Positions 16,912 to 24,804 of a stretch of DNA of 64,000 nt are shown piece after piece. Location: NCBI GenBank assembly GCA_902496115.1, contig CABUZK010000004.1:1-64000 (forward strand), given 5' to 3'. The stretch's first letter is position 1. Each line of letters starts with the position of its first letter. A program made the position numbers and the translations under genes. The notes beneath the pieces were generated by a model, which did no database searches, was not told the DNA's origin, and saw only the letters and a list, made by a program, of their open reading frames with translations. The DNA comes from an uncultured Collinsella sp. Its GTDB lineage: Bacteria; Actinomycetota; Coriobacteriia; Coriobacteriales; Coriobacteriaceae.

Positions 16912-17682
16912 ATGAAGATTGGATTTGTCGGTTTTGGCAATATGGCGAGCGCTATGGCCGATGGCTGGATTGCCGCCGGCGTGGCCGCGGGCGACATGTG
17001 CGCCTGCGCAGGCCGTTACGATGCTCTGGTCGAGCGTTGCGAGGCACGGGGCATGGCTGCCTGCCATGATGCGGCGGAGGTTGTTGCTGCGTCCGATATC
17101 GTAGTCGCCGCGGTCAAGCCGTACATGATTGAGAAGGTCTTCGCACCGCTCAAGGACGCTCTTGCCGACAAGGTCGTCCTTTCGGTTGCCTGGACTTGGG
17201 GTAGTGCCAAGTGGGAACAGATCCTGCCAGGTGTCGCTCATATCTCGACGGTGCCCAACACGCCGGTTTCGGTGGGCGAGGGCGTTATCGCCTGCGAGAA
17301 GTCCTCTACGCTCAACGGCGAGCAGCGTGCCGTGGTGCTCGACCTGCTCGGTAAGCTTGGCACCGTCGTCGAGCTCGACACGAGTCTGCTGTTTGTGGGC
17401 GGTACCGTGGGCGGTTGCGCACCGGCATTTGTCGCCATGGCGATTGAAGCCTTGGGCGACGCGGCCGTCAAGCACGGTATCCCGCGCGCCGATGCCTATC
17501 GCATTGTGAGCCAGATGGTGCTGGGCACGGCAAAGCTACAGCTTGCGACTGGCCAGCATCCTGCGGCGATGAAGGATGCCGTATGCTCACCCGGTGGCGC
17601 CACCATCAAGGGCGTCGTCGCGCTCGAGGACGCCGGCATGCGCAGCGCTCTGGTCAAGGCCATCGACGCCACCCTCCAGTAA
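16912..17682 (+). CDS. proC: Pyrroline-5-carboxylate reductase
   Basis: ProC performs the last step of proline synthesis, reducing pyrroline-5-carboxylate with NAD(P)H. The 256-residue protein has the Rossmann start MKIGFVGFGNMASAMADGW, VVAAVKPYMIEKV, STVPNTPVSVGEG and a C-terminal dimerisation domain with CSPGGATIKGV. The start at 16912 was chosen because the Rossmann motif begins at once; the frame is open upstream. A strong nested hairpin follows. Confidence 0.95.
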   Translation: MKIGFVGFGNMASAMADGWIAAGVAAGDMCACAGRYDALVERCEARGMAACHDAAEVVAASDIVVAAVKPYMIEKVFAPLKDALADKVVLSVAWTWGSAKWEQILPGVAHISTVPNTPVSVGEGVIACEKSSTLNGEQRAVVLDLLGKLGTVVELDTSLLFVGGTVGGCAPAFVAMAIEALGDAAVKHGIPRADAYRIVSQMVLGTAKLQLATGQHPAAMKDAVCSPGGATIKGVVALEDAGMRSALVKAIDATLQ

Positions 17683-17697
17683 AACCCACCATTTAGG

Positions 17698-17827
17698 GAC
17701 AGGTTTATTTTGGCAGGTTTTTTCCTGCGGTTTTGTTGCATGTACGAAAAGCGCCCCGCAACTGGCTCAATTCCAGTTGCGGGGCGCTTGCGTTTGCCCA
17801 GATAAAACCGACCAAAATAAGCCTGTC
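17698..17827. terminator. Bidirectional terminator nested in a longer palindrome
   Basis: An inner perfect 17-bp stem (17749-17765 with 17773-17789, AAGCGCCCCGCAACTGG) lies inside outer arms 17698-17713 and 17812-17827 that pair with one mismatch over 16 bp (GACAGGTTTATTTTGG). It lies between convergent genes, proC on + and a small gene on -. Confidence 0.85.
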
Positions 17828-17840
17828 TCTTTTTGGCAGG

Positions 17841-18014
17841 CTAGTCCCAGAAGCCGTCTTCTTCGTCCTCGGACTTGGGGCCACGGTCGACATACATCTT
17901 ATGGGTGCGCTTCTCCATTACAAAGGCAAGAATCGCAAACAGTAGGATGCCGCCGGCGAAAAGGATGGCAAAACCGGTGCGGGTGCCAAACAAAAAGGAA
18001 AAAACTGCGTCCAT
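17841..18014 (-). CDS. 57-residue single-pass membrane protein
   Basis: Reading the minus strand from the ATG at 18014 gives MDAVFSFLFGTRTGF, a hydrophobic stretch (AILFAGGILLFAILAFVM), a basic HKMYVDRGP and an acidic tail SEDEEDGFWD. This is a membrane anchor with a cytoplasmic acidic end; the family is unknown. AAGAAGGCACCC upstream is a weak ribosome binding site. It is divergent from serS and convergent with proC; the palindromic terminator lies just downstream. The codon choice and charge pattern look genuine. Confidence 0.65.
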   Translation of the reverse strand: MDAVFSFLFGTRTGFAILFAGGILLFAILAFVMEKRTHKMYVDRGPKSEDEEDGFWD

Positions 18015-18125
18015 TGGGTGCCTTCTTGCGTAGTTGGGTTGGGTCGTAAACGCTCATAAGTATATACTTGCCCATACATGTACAAGGTTGCAACCTAAAT
18101 GGAATGTATATCGCCGGAGGATCCA

Positions 18126-19409
18126 ATGCTTGATATCAAGTTTGTTCGCGAGAACCCCGATGCCATCGATACCGCCATGGCAAATCGCCAGACGTCTTGG
18201 GATCGCGAGAAGTTCTTTGAACTCGACGACGAGCGCCGTGCCGTCATCACCGAGGTCGAGGAGCTCCAGGCCACGCGTAACGCCGAGTCCAAGAAGATTG
18301 GCGCCCTGATGAAGGAGGGCAAGAAGGACGAGGCCGAGGCCGCCAAGGAGGCCGTGCGCGCCGTCAACGAGAAGATTGACGGTCTGGCCGAGCGCCGCAC
18401 CGCTCTCGAGCAGGAGCAGTACGACTTTATGGCTCACCTTCCCAACATCCCTTGCGAGGCCACGCCGTACGGCAAGGATGAGGACGAGAACATCGAGCGC
18501 CGTCGTTGGGGCACCCCGCGCGAGTTCGACTTCGACTTTAAGCCGCACTGGGACCTGGGCACCGACCTCGACATCCTCGATTTCGAGCGCGGCAACAAGC
18601 TCTCCGGCAGCCGCTTTACCGTTCTCGGTGGCGCCGGCGCCCGTCTTGAGCGCGCCCTCATCAACTTCTTCCTTGACACGCACACCAGCCGTGGCTTTAA
18701 GGAGTGGTGGCCGCCCATCGTCGTCAAGCGTCAGACCATGTTTGGCACGGGTCAGCTGCCCAAGTTCGAGGACGACGCCTATCATGTCTCGGGCGACAAC
18801 TTCCTGATCCCCACCGCCGAGGTCGTGCTTACCAACCTGCACGCCGGCGAGGTTCTCGATGCTGATACCCTGCCGCGCCGCTACACCGCCTTCACCCCCT
18901 GCTTCCGCGAGGAAGCCGGCTCCGCTGGTCGCGACACCCGCGGCATCATCCGCCAGCACGAGTTCGACAAGGTCGAGATGGTCAAGTTTGCCAAGCCGGA
19001 GGAGTCCGACGAGGAGCTCGAGAGCATGACCGCCGAGGCCGAGTTCCTGCTTCAGCAGCTGGGCCTTCCGTATCGCGTGATTAGCCTGTGCACCGGCGAC
19101 CTGGGCTTCTCTGCCCGTCAGACCTACGACATCGAGGTCTGGCTGCCGAGCTATAACGCCTACAAGGAGATCAGCTCCTGCTCTAACTGCGGCGATTTCC
19201 AGGCCCGTCGCGCCAACATCAAGTATCGCGACCCCGAGAACTTCAAGGGCTCGCGCTACCTGCACACCCTCAACGGTTCCGGCCTGCCGGCTGGCCGCAC
19301 CATGGCCGCCATTCTGGAGAACTACCAGAACGCCGACGGCACCATCACGATCCCCGAGGTTCTTCGTCCTTACATGGGCGGCCTCGAGAAGATTGAGCCG
19401 GTCGCGTAG
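18126..19409 (+). CDS. serS: Seryl-tRNA synthetase
   Basis: A class II synthetase that charges serine onto tRNA-Ser (and tRNA-Sec where present), 427 residues. The N-terminal tRNA-binding coiled coil spans about residues 25-105. Motif 2 is visible in FTPCFREEAGSAGRDTRGIIRQHEFDKVEMVKF and motif 3 in LNGSGLPAGRTMAAILENYQ. GGAGGATCC places the start at 18126 rather than the upstream ATG at 18099. No T-box-like leader was seen. Confidence 0.97.
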   Translation: MLDIKFVRENPDAIDTAMANRQTSWDREKFFELDDERRAVITEVEELQATRNAESKKIGALMKEGKKDEAEAAKEAVRAVNEKIDGLAERRTALEQEQYDFMAHLPNIPCEATPYGKDEDENIERRRWGTPREFDFDFKPHWDLGTDLDILDFERGNKLSGSRFTVLGGAGARLERALINFFLDTHTSRGFKEWWPPIVVKRQTMFGTGQLPKFEDDAYHVSGDNFLIPTAEVVLTNLHAGEVLDADTLPRRYTAFTPCFREEAGSAGRDTRGIIRQHEFDKVEMVKFAKPEESDEELESMTAEAEFLLQQLGLPYRVISLCTGDLGFSARQTYDIEVWLPSYNAYKEISSCSNCGDFQARRANIKYRDPENFKGSRYLHTLNGSGLPAGRTMAAILENYQNADGTITIPEVLRPYMGGLEKIEPVA

Positions 19410-19431
19410 GTTGCCTGCATAAGCGATTTGC

Positions 19432-19461
19432 AAGGGCGCTCCTTTCCGGGGCGCCCTTTTT
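19432..19461 (+). terminator. serS terminator
   Basis: AGGGCGC and GCGCCCT form a 7-bp stem with an 11-base loop, followed by TTTTTG. Confidence 0.85.
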
Positions 19462-19509
19462 GTGCGCGGAGCTTTACCATATCGTGCGGACAGCTCAATA
19501 GAAAACACA

Positions 19510-19530
19510 CGAACAAACGTTCTGTATACA
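19510..19530 (+). promoter_or_regulatory. LexA-like SOS box candidate
   Basis: CGAACAAACGTTCT (19510-19523) matches the Gram-positive LexA consensus CGAAC-N4-GTTCG at all but the last base. It abuts a second small palindrome TGTATACA. It lies about 60 bases before the next gene's start, suitable for repression. Confidence 0.6.
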
Positions 19531-19582
19531 GTCATCTACCTGCTATGCTTTTACTTGATACGGGTGAGAGAAAGGGGATGCA

Positions 19583-19960
19583 ATGGATCTGTTTGACGAG
19601 CGGATGATTTTGTTTGAAAGCGATGAAGGTGGGGAGCACCTACTAGTTACGTGTGAGCCATCCGGTATGGGTGGTTTGGTGGTGCGGCAGACGAGCGAGG
19701 GTCCGTTGACCCAATGGTGCTTTGAGGAGTCGCCGCATGCGGTTGAGACCTTTGTGACGCACGAGGGGCTTGTGGCGCTTGAGCAGTTCTATGGAGTTGG
19801 GACTTCTAACCAGGTCGCGCGCATGTTGAGCATCTCGTTTGCCGATTATGACTGTGCCCAGCGGGTGCGCTCGCTTTTGAGGGAGCTCGGTGCTGGGTTC
19901 GATGTGGTTGAAAAACCGATTGATCGCATGGGGGACGTTGGCGCATGCGGAGCTGCGTGA
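19583..19960 (+). CDS. Hypothetical 125-residue protein
   Basis: I do not recognise a family. The protein is acidic and soluble with an N-terminal beta-rich part (MILFESDEGGEHLLVTCEPSGMGGLVVRQ) and a helical C-terminal half (SFADYDCAQRVRSLLRELG). AAAGGGG lies 6 bases upstream of the ATG. A LexA-like box sits in its promoter region, so DNA-damage control is possible. It stands alone between serS and the tRNA-Arg cluster. Confidence 0.75.
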   Translation: MDLFDERMILFESDEGGEHLLVTCEPSGMGGLVVRQTSEGPLTQWCFEESPHAVETFVTHEGLVALEQFYGVGTSNQVARMLSISFADYDCAQRVRSLLRELGAGFDVVEKPIDRMGDVGACGAA

Positions 19961-19993
19961 GGAACATATTCTTCAAAAAGTTTGAGATTGTGC

Positions 19994-20024
19994 TTGACTC
20001 CAACTAACTAAAGTGGTTTTATAT
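19994..20024 (+). promoter_or_regulatory. tRNA-Arg copy 1 promoter
   Basis: TTGACT (19994-19999) is followed 17 bases later by TTTTAT/TATAT. TTCTTCAAAAAG upstream is a looser version of the element seen at other tRNA promoters. Confidence 0.55.
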
Positions 20025-20034
20025 GTTTTGCGCT

Positions 20035-20111
20035 GCGGCGTTACCTCAGCTGGATAGAGGGTCTGACTACGAATCAGAACGTCATAGGTTCGAATCCTAT
20101 ACGCCGCACCA
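20035..20111 (+). tRNA. tRNA-Arg (ACG), copy 1
   Basis: A 77-base tRNA with GCGGCGT/ACGCCGC acceptor stem, anticodon ACG in CTGACTACGAATCAG, T-loop TTCGAAT and encoded CCA. Terminator AAGCCTCCGGCAACGGGGGCTT follows at 20122-20143. Confidence 0.96.
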
Positions 20112-20121
20112 ATTGAACTTG

Positions 20122-20155
20122 AAGCCTCCGGCAACGGGGGCTTTTCTTTTTTTAT
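20122..20155 (+). terminator. tRNA-Arg copy 1 terminator
   Basis: AAGCCTCCG...CGGGGGCTT hairpin followed by a long T run. The same hairpin follows copies 2 (20365-20390) and 3 (20600-20628). Confidence 0.85.
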
Positions 20156-20216
20156 GGCGGCATTCCATGGATCCGAACCTCGGTCGAGGCGTGAGCGGCC
20201 TAATTACCGCTCCGTA

Positions 20217-20265
20217 AAATTTTTTCAAATTGTCGCTTGACCCATCGGGGGCTCGCGTGCATAAT
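20217..20265 (+). promoter_or_regulatory. tRNA-Arg copy 2 promoter with upstream AT element
   Basis: AAATTTTTTCAAAT (20217-20230), TTGACC (20237-20242), 17-base spacer and CATAAT (20260-20265). Confidence 0.75.
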
Positions 20266-20277
20266 AATCCGTGCGTT

Positions 20278-20354
20278 GCGGCGTTACCTCAGCTGGATAG
20301 AGGGTCTGACTACGAATCAGAACGTCATAGGTTCGAATCCTATACGCCGCACCA
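20278..20354 (+). tRNA. tRNA-Arg (ACG), copy 2
   Basis: Identical in sequence to copy 1 over all 77 bases, including CCA, with its own promoter and terminator. Confidence 0.96.
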
Positions 20355-20452
20355 TTTGAGCTTGAAGCCTCCGGCAACGGGGGCTTTTCTTATATCGCGA
20401 TGCGTCGAAGATTGCATCAAGTGGTCAAAAATGAGTAAAAATTAAATTTGAT

Positions 20453-20500
20453 AACTTTTTTCGAAAAGTGCTTGACCTTTATTCAGTCGATGTGCATAAT
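20453..20500 (+). promoter_or_regulatory. tRNA-Arg copy 3 promoter with upstream AT element
   Basis: AACTTTTTTCGAAAA (20453-20467), TTGACC (20472-20477), 17-base spacer and CATAAT (20495-20500). Confidence 0.75.
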
Positions 20501-20512
20501 AATCAACAAGTC

Positions 20513-20589
20513 GCGGCGTTACCTCAGCTGGATAGAGGGTCTGACTACGAATCAGAACGTCATAGGTTCGAATCCTATACGCCGCACCA
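20513..20589 (+). tRNA. tRNA-Arg (ACG), copy 3
   Basis: Identical to copies 1 and 2, with its own promoter and terminator. The three units are spaced 243 and 235 bases apart. The 19961-20774 interval holds these tRNA units and, at 20169-20180 and 20644-20655, inverted T-arm copies (GGATCCGAACCT and GGATTCGAACCT). Confidence 0.96.
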
Positions 20590-20774
20590 TTTGAACTTGA
20601 AGCCTCCGGCAACGGGGGCTTTTCTTTTACGCCGGCATCCCATGGATTCGAACCTCGGTCGAGGCGCGAGCGTGAAGCGGACTATTTCTTATCGACTCGT
20701 GTAAGATTCCGAGTAGGTGTCGCGGCCCATCCGCGACCACTCCTTCTTTCAACGACTGATCAGGGTGATATTTC

Positions 20775-23216
20775 GTGGTAGAGCGTCCGACATACAAGCT
20801 CAGGTTTCTCGACCCCAAAAAGCGTTTTCCATCGATGCCAGAGCAGCCTGCGGGGCGCTCATATGGTGTTGTCTGGAAAGTCTTTGGCGAGGACCCCAAA
20901 GAGTCGTGCTATGTCGTCGAATTCGTCGGCAAAACTCACATATCGCTCTTGGGCTACGTGAGCGTGTCGGGCAAGGTTTATAAGGTTGATCGTCCTGTTC
21001 GGGAAGTACCGTTGCCCGAGGACCCTGACATGGAGCTGGTCCTTCACGAGTCCGATTCCAGTATTGGCGAGATTATGGTGAGGGAAGCTAACGGTGCAAT
21101 GCGCGCGTGTGCGCGAACTGCCGGCTCTCCCGAAGGCCCCATGCGCGAGCAGTCCGACCACGAGACATGGAATTCGACCCGTACCCTTCCTTTCGGCGAG
21201 TTCATGGCCTCGATGTTCTTGCGCTACGTGATATTTGCCAACTCCGAAAGCGCTATTGCGAACACGGCGGGCGTCGACGGTCTCGATGCAGGCATGCAAA
21301 ACGTTGTCGACAAGATCAAGCTCATAAAGTTGCCCGAGCCGGTCGAGGTTTTTTTGGGCTTTGACACGACGCCGCTTCCCGATGCCATCGAGACGTTGCT
21401 CTACCGCATTGACCATGCGGATAATCCGAGCGGCATCGAGCGCTATGCCGCGGCCTTGATGGGCGAAGTCAATCTGCCTCGTCTGCGCACCATCGCGGCA
21501 AAAACCGAAATGAGCTTGGCCCGTATCGACCGTTCAAAGCTCTTTTACCTCAATTTCGATCGCAGCCTGCTGGATCAGGACGAGATCGACACCTTGCTTG
21601 CCATTGAGTGCCGCCTGAACCGCCTCTCGGGCATCCTTGAGCGTATCGGAGCCGGATTGGCCCCTGTCGCCTCATCGCCAAGCTTTGAGGGTTGCTCGCT
21701 CTTTGATCTGTGGCACATCTCTAAGACGACCAACGATGTTCCTCGCTTGCTCGAAACGCTGTCGAGCGACAACCCGTGGGCCAAGCCGGGAACCGTTGCG
21801 TGCCAGCCGGGTGGCGAGTGGGACGTGCGCACCCGCTTTGCACGAATTGTCGAGGCGCTCAACGTGGTCACGCGACTCGACTATACCTATCGTGTCAACG
21901 TTGCCGAGGGGATTATGCTCGTCCAGTTTGGGCGCTCTGTCGTTGATGCCATGCCGCAGCGTGAATACGATGCTCAGGATGACGCTTGGCGCGAGCTGGA
22001 CGAGGGTGCGCGCGAGATCTGGGCCGCGGAGCACGACGCGCGCGTAGCGCTCACGCTTGCGGCAGCGTGTTTTGCCGCGGGCACCTGCATCACGCGCTGC
22101 TATGTGCAGATTGCTGCTCCCGACAGTGAGCAGGGCGAGCGCGTTGTCGCAACGTATTTCTTTGGGCGCGCGGCCTATCTGGCCGATTGCGTGCCTGTCG
22201 CCAAGGATCTTGAGAGCATGGACATGGACGATATGCCGTGCAAGCGTGTGCTTGAGGCGTATGAGTCAACCGCTCCGGAGACGATTGAACCTGCGGAGGT
22301 TCATGCTCGTCCGCGTGATGACCATCGCATGCTGCCGCCGGCGCTGCGCGATCTGCTGCTTGCCGATACGGCTGACGAGCTGGAGGTCATGGAAGAGGAC
22401 GACGACCCATACGTGGCCCGTGTTGTTGAATTGCGCGAGCAGGCAAAAGTCGACCGTACAGGTGCTTTTGAAGGTTTTTCCCGTCTTGTTGAGGAGTTGG
22501 AGGCCAAGTGCGCCGTCGCCGAGCTTTTGGCGACAGGTCCGGTTCAAACGCAGTTTTGCGATAACCAGCTGGTGCGCATGGCGCTACCGGTGTTGGAAGA
22601 AGACCGCTCTGTGCGAATCCTTCGTGCGCCCGATGCGCTGTACTTTGCCCAGCATGAGATCTGCAGCTTTTACGCCGAGCAAGAGGACTTTGAACGAGCA
22701 CTGCCCGAGGTGCGCCATCTTTACGATCTGGCGCGCTCGTCCATGCAGTCGCACTTTGCGCTCATCAACGTGCTTGCGCGTCTGGAGCGCTTTGACGAGA
22801 TTATCGAGGTGGCGCGCCACGGCCTACGTATTGCCAGCGATCGTTCTGCAATCGGCTACCTGTTCTATCGCTTGGCGTTTGCCTATTGGAATTGCGATCA
22901 GCTCGACCTGGCGCTGGCTTGTTACCGTCTGGTGCCGCGCGGCGAGGAGTCGGGCAGCAGCGCGCTGGAAGAAATGCAGGGCCTTATGAACGAGATGGGC
23001 GTCAGCGAGCCTCCGACGTTCGAGGAAGCGGTCGAGACCATCCGCACGGCTGGACTTGAGCTGCCGCCAGTGTCCGCCGTGACGAATCAGCTGGCGGATG
23101 CCGCCGTGCAACTGGTCGACAACGGCTTCTTTTTCCTTGCACGCGGTTGCATCTTCCAAATGTGGCGCACCATGGGTAACGACGAGCTCGGCTCCCTCAA
23201 CCGCTCGCTGGGGTAG
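20775..23216 (+). CDS. Large protein with C-terminal tetratricopeptide-like repeats
   Basis: An 813-residue soluble protein. No family is recognised for the first 550 residues, which mix beta-rich (15-90) and helical regions, with an acidic loop (EDDDD) near residue 540. The C-terminal third has helical pairs of TPR type: DALYFAQHEICSFYAEQEDFERALPEVRHLYDLA, SHFALINVLARLERFDEIIEVARHGLRIA, SAIGYLFYRLAFAYWNCDQLDLALACYRLV. It begins with GTG at 20775; the ribosome binding site is weak. A scaffolding or adaptor role is plausible but unproven. It stands alone after the tRNA-Arg cluster. Confidence 0.8.
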   Translation: MVERPTYKLRFLDPKKRFPSMPEQPAGRSYGVVWKVFGEDPKESCYVVEFVGKTHISLLGYVSVSGKVYKVDRPVREVPLPEDPDMELVLHESDSSIGEIMVREANGAMRACARTAGSPEGPMREQSDHETWNSTRTLPFGEFMASMFLRYVIFANSESAIANTAGVDGLDAGMQNVVDKIKLIKLPEPVEVFLGFDTTPLPDAIETLLYRIDHADNPSGIERYAAALMGEVNLPRLRTIAAKTEMSLARIDRSKLFYLNFDRSLLDQDEIDTLLAIECRLNRLSGILERIGAGLAPVASSPSFEGCSLFDLWHISKTTNDVPRLLETLSSDNPWAKPGTVACQPGGEWDVRTRFARIVEALNVVTRLDYTYRVNVAEGIMLVQFGRSVVDAMPQREYDAQDDAWRELDEGAREIWAAEHDARVALTLAAACFAAGTCITRCYVQIAAPDSEQGERVVATYFFGRAAYLADCVPVAKDLESMDMDDMPCKRVLEAYESTAPETIEPAEVHARPRDDHRMLPPALRDLLLADTADELEVMEEDDDPYVARVVELREQAKVDRTGAFEGFSRLVEELEAKCAVAELLATGPVQTQFCDNQLVRMALPVLEEDRSVRILRAPDALYFAQHEICSFYAEQEDFERALPEVRHLYDLARSSMQSHFALINVLARLERFDEIIEVARHGLRIASDRSAIGYLFYRLAFAYWNCDQLDLALACYRLVPRGEESGSSALEEMQGLMNEMGVSEPPTFEEAVETIRTAGLELPPVSAVTNQLADAAVQLVDNGFFFLARGCIFQMWRTMGNDELGSLNRSLG

Positions 23217-23305
23217 GGGCGATATAGAGGGGCCGCACCGCGCTATTTGTATCGGCGCGGGCGGGAGGACCCGGCAGGATTGGTAAGGCATAAAGCCGCC
23301 GAGCC

Positions 23306-23359
23306 TGCTAAAACTGTTAAACTCTGCTAAAGTTGCTAAACTTTGTTAAAGTTGTTAAA
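23306..23359 (+). repeat. Six TGYTAAA iterons, three 19-bp repeats
   Basis: TG(C/T)TAAA occurs at 23306, 23315, 23325, 23334, 23344 and 23353, spaced 9 and 10 bases alternately. This makes three copies of a 19-bp repeat (TGYTAAARYTGYTAAAMYY). It ends 19 bases before the start of the downstream ATPase gene. Confidence 0.85.
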
Positions 23360-23378
23360 ACTAGCAGAGGAGGGCAGA

Positions 23379-24461
23379 ATGACGAAAGCTGTTAACCCCT
23401 TTAAGCCAACGGCGGGCATGAATCCGCCTGAGCTTATCGGACGGGACACTGTTTTGGATGACTTTGCCGAGGCTCTTGAGAATGGTCCTGGTGCCCCCGA
23501 TCGACTCATGCGCATCTCGGGCGTCCGAGGCACAGGTAAAACGGTGCTCCTTAATGCATTGGGTGACCTTGCACGCAAAAAAGGATTCGAGGTCGTTGAC
23601 GTTGCCTCCAATGCTGGTTTTTGCAATAGAATCCTCGAGGCTCTGCAGCGAAACGTTCGTCTTGAATCAATCTCGATTTCCCCATCGATTTTAGGGGTCA
23701 GCCTTGGCTCCATGGAGATGTCGAAGTCGGCCTCTCATCTGGGCGAGGCGATGTACGATGCTGCGAAGCGCGGTGGTCTGCTCATTACGCTCGACGAGAT
23801 CCAGGATGCCTCAACTGAGGAAATGCGCGAGCTAGGCAATGAGATGCAGCTCTTGATCCGCCAAGGAGCGAATGTCGCTTTCGCTTTCGCCGGGCTGCCG
23901 ACATCGGTAGATGGCGTGGTGGTGGATGATACGTTGACGTTCCTTCAGCGAGCCAAACATGTTGAACTTACTCGGCTTTCCGATTTTGAAGTTGGCGGAT
24001 CGTTTGAGGATACGATGAGACGAGCGGGCAAGGAGCTCGACAAAGGTGCCGCTGAGCTATTAACAAAAGCTTCGGCAGGCTATCCCTTTATGGTCCAGCT
24101 GGTCGGATATTACGCTTGGCAGGTTGCTGCGCGCAGTGGGGCGGAGAGCGTGAGCGAAGAGGCGGCTCGTAAGGGTATCCAGGCGGCTCTTGATAGCTTT
24201 AATGCTATGGTGATTGCCCCAGCGCTGCGCAGGGTGTCGGAACGGCAGTTTCAGTATCTCGCGGCGATGGCTCAATGCGAGGGCGTCGATATCGCCAACG
24301 GCGATATCGCCAAGAAGATGGGTTTGTCGGCGAACAAAGTTGGGTCATATCGCAAGCGTCTGATCGATGCGGGGTTGATTGAGCCCGCGGGCTATGGCTG
24401 TGTTTCGTTTGCAATTCCGTACATGCGCGATTATCTGTTGGAGACCGTTCGAGAGGACTAA
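23379..24461 (+). CDS. AAA ATPase with C-terminal winged-helix domain
   Basis: A 360-residue STAND/Orc-like ATPase. Walker A is GVRGTGKTVLL (about 49-59), Walker B LLITLDEIQDA, and FAFAGLPTSV resembles sensor 1. The C-terminal 90 residues form a winged helix (RQFQYLAAMAQCEG...GDIAKKMGLSANKVGSYRKRLIDAGLIEPAG...VSFAIPYMRDYL), as in archaeal-type ATPases related to Cdc6. GAGGAGGGC precedes the ATG at 23379. The TGYTAAA iterons immediately upstream could be its own binding sites. The neighbourhood (tRNA-Ser, palindrome, TM2 protein) looks accessory. Confidence 0.8.
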   Translation: MTKAVNPFKPTAGMNPPELIGRDTVLDDFAEALENGPGAPDRLMRISGVRGTGKTVLLNALGDLARKKGFEVVDVASNAGFCNRILEALQRNVRLESISISPSILGVSLGSMEMSKSASHLGEAMYDAAKRGGLLITLDEIQDASTEEMRELGNEMQLLIRQGANVAFAFAGLPTSVDGVVVDDTLTFLQRAKHVELTRLSDFEVGGSFEDTMRRAGKELDKGAAELLTKASAGYPFMVQLVGYYAWQVAARSGAESVSEEAARKGIQAALDSFNAMVIAPALRRVSERQFQYLAAMAQCEGVDIANGDIAKKMGLSANKVGSYRKRLIDAGLIEPAGYGCVSFAIPYMRDYLLETVRED

Positions 24462-24510
24462 TAAAGAATGGGCTGTCCGCGCTGTCGCTGGGGCCGTCCT
24501 TGTATCTTTG

Positions 24511-24565
24511 TCTCAACCTGTAACATCTGGAGGGGATTACGGCCTGCAGATGTTACAGGTTGAGA
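24511..24565. repeat. Perfect 19-bp inverted repeat without a T-run
   Basis: Arms 24511-24529 and 24547-24565 (TCTCAACCTGTAACATCTG and its complement) are perfect, with a 17-base loop. No T tract follows, so a simple terminator is unlikely. It lies between the ATPase gene and tRNA-Ser; the 24462-24670 interval holds nothing else but the tRNA promoter. Confidence 0.85.
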
Positions 24566-24627
24566 TGATTGACTGAGACGTTTACTGGTAAAAGAGAGGT
24601 AAAAGAGGAAACGCCTCAAAATTCCCC

Positions 24628-24656
24628 TTGCCCAACTTCGGCTGTTTGGTTACTAT
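24628..24656 (+). promoter_or_regulatory. tRNA-Ser promoter
   Basis: TTGCCC (24628-24633) and TACTAT (24651-24656) with a 17-base spacer, 14 bases before the tRNA. Confidence 0.65.
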
Positions 24657-24670
24657 AGAACGGCTGTTAC

Positions 24671-24761
24671 GGAGAGCTGACCGAGAGGCCGAAGGTGCTC
24701 GCCTGCTAAGCGAGTATGCCCCAAAAGGGCATCTGGGGTTCGAATCCCCAGCTCTCCGCCA
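24671..24761 (+). tRNA. tRNA-Ser (GCT)
   Basis: A 91-base class II tRNA: GGAGAGC/GCTCTCC acceptor, anticodon loop CTGCTAA (GCT), variable arm TGCCCCAAAAGGGCA, T-loop TTCGAAT, G discriminator and encoded CCA. The terminator AAGGGTCCC-ATTT-GGGGCCCTTTTTT follows at 24776-24803. Confidence 0.96.
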
Positions 24762-24775
24762 GTATGACTTTGAAG

Positions 24776-24804
24776 AAGGGTCCCATTTGGGGCCCTTTTT
24801 TATT
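24776..24804 (+). terminator. tRNA-Ser terminator
   Basis: AAGGGTCCC and GGGGCCCTT pair around ATTT and are followed by a T run. TGGCAGCTGGGGATT at 24813-24827, just beyond, is a damaged inverted copy of the tRNA-Ser 3' end. Confidence 0.85.

Noticed and set aside
17830..18125. T-box or other riboswitch before serS
   Set aside because: No specifier stem or TGGNACCGCG-like antiterminator bulge; the space is taken by a small divergent gene.
23306..23359. CRISPR array
   Set aside because: Units of 9-10 bases without unique spacers are iterons, not CRISPR repeats; no cas gene is in the window.
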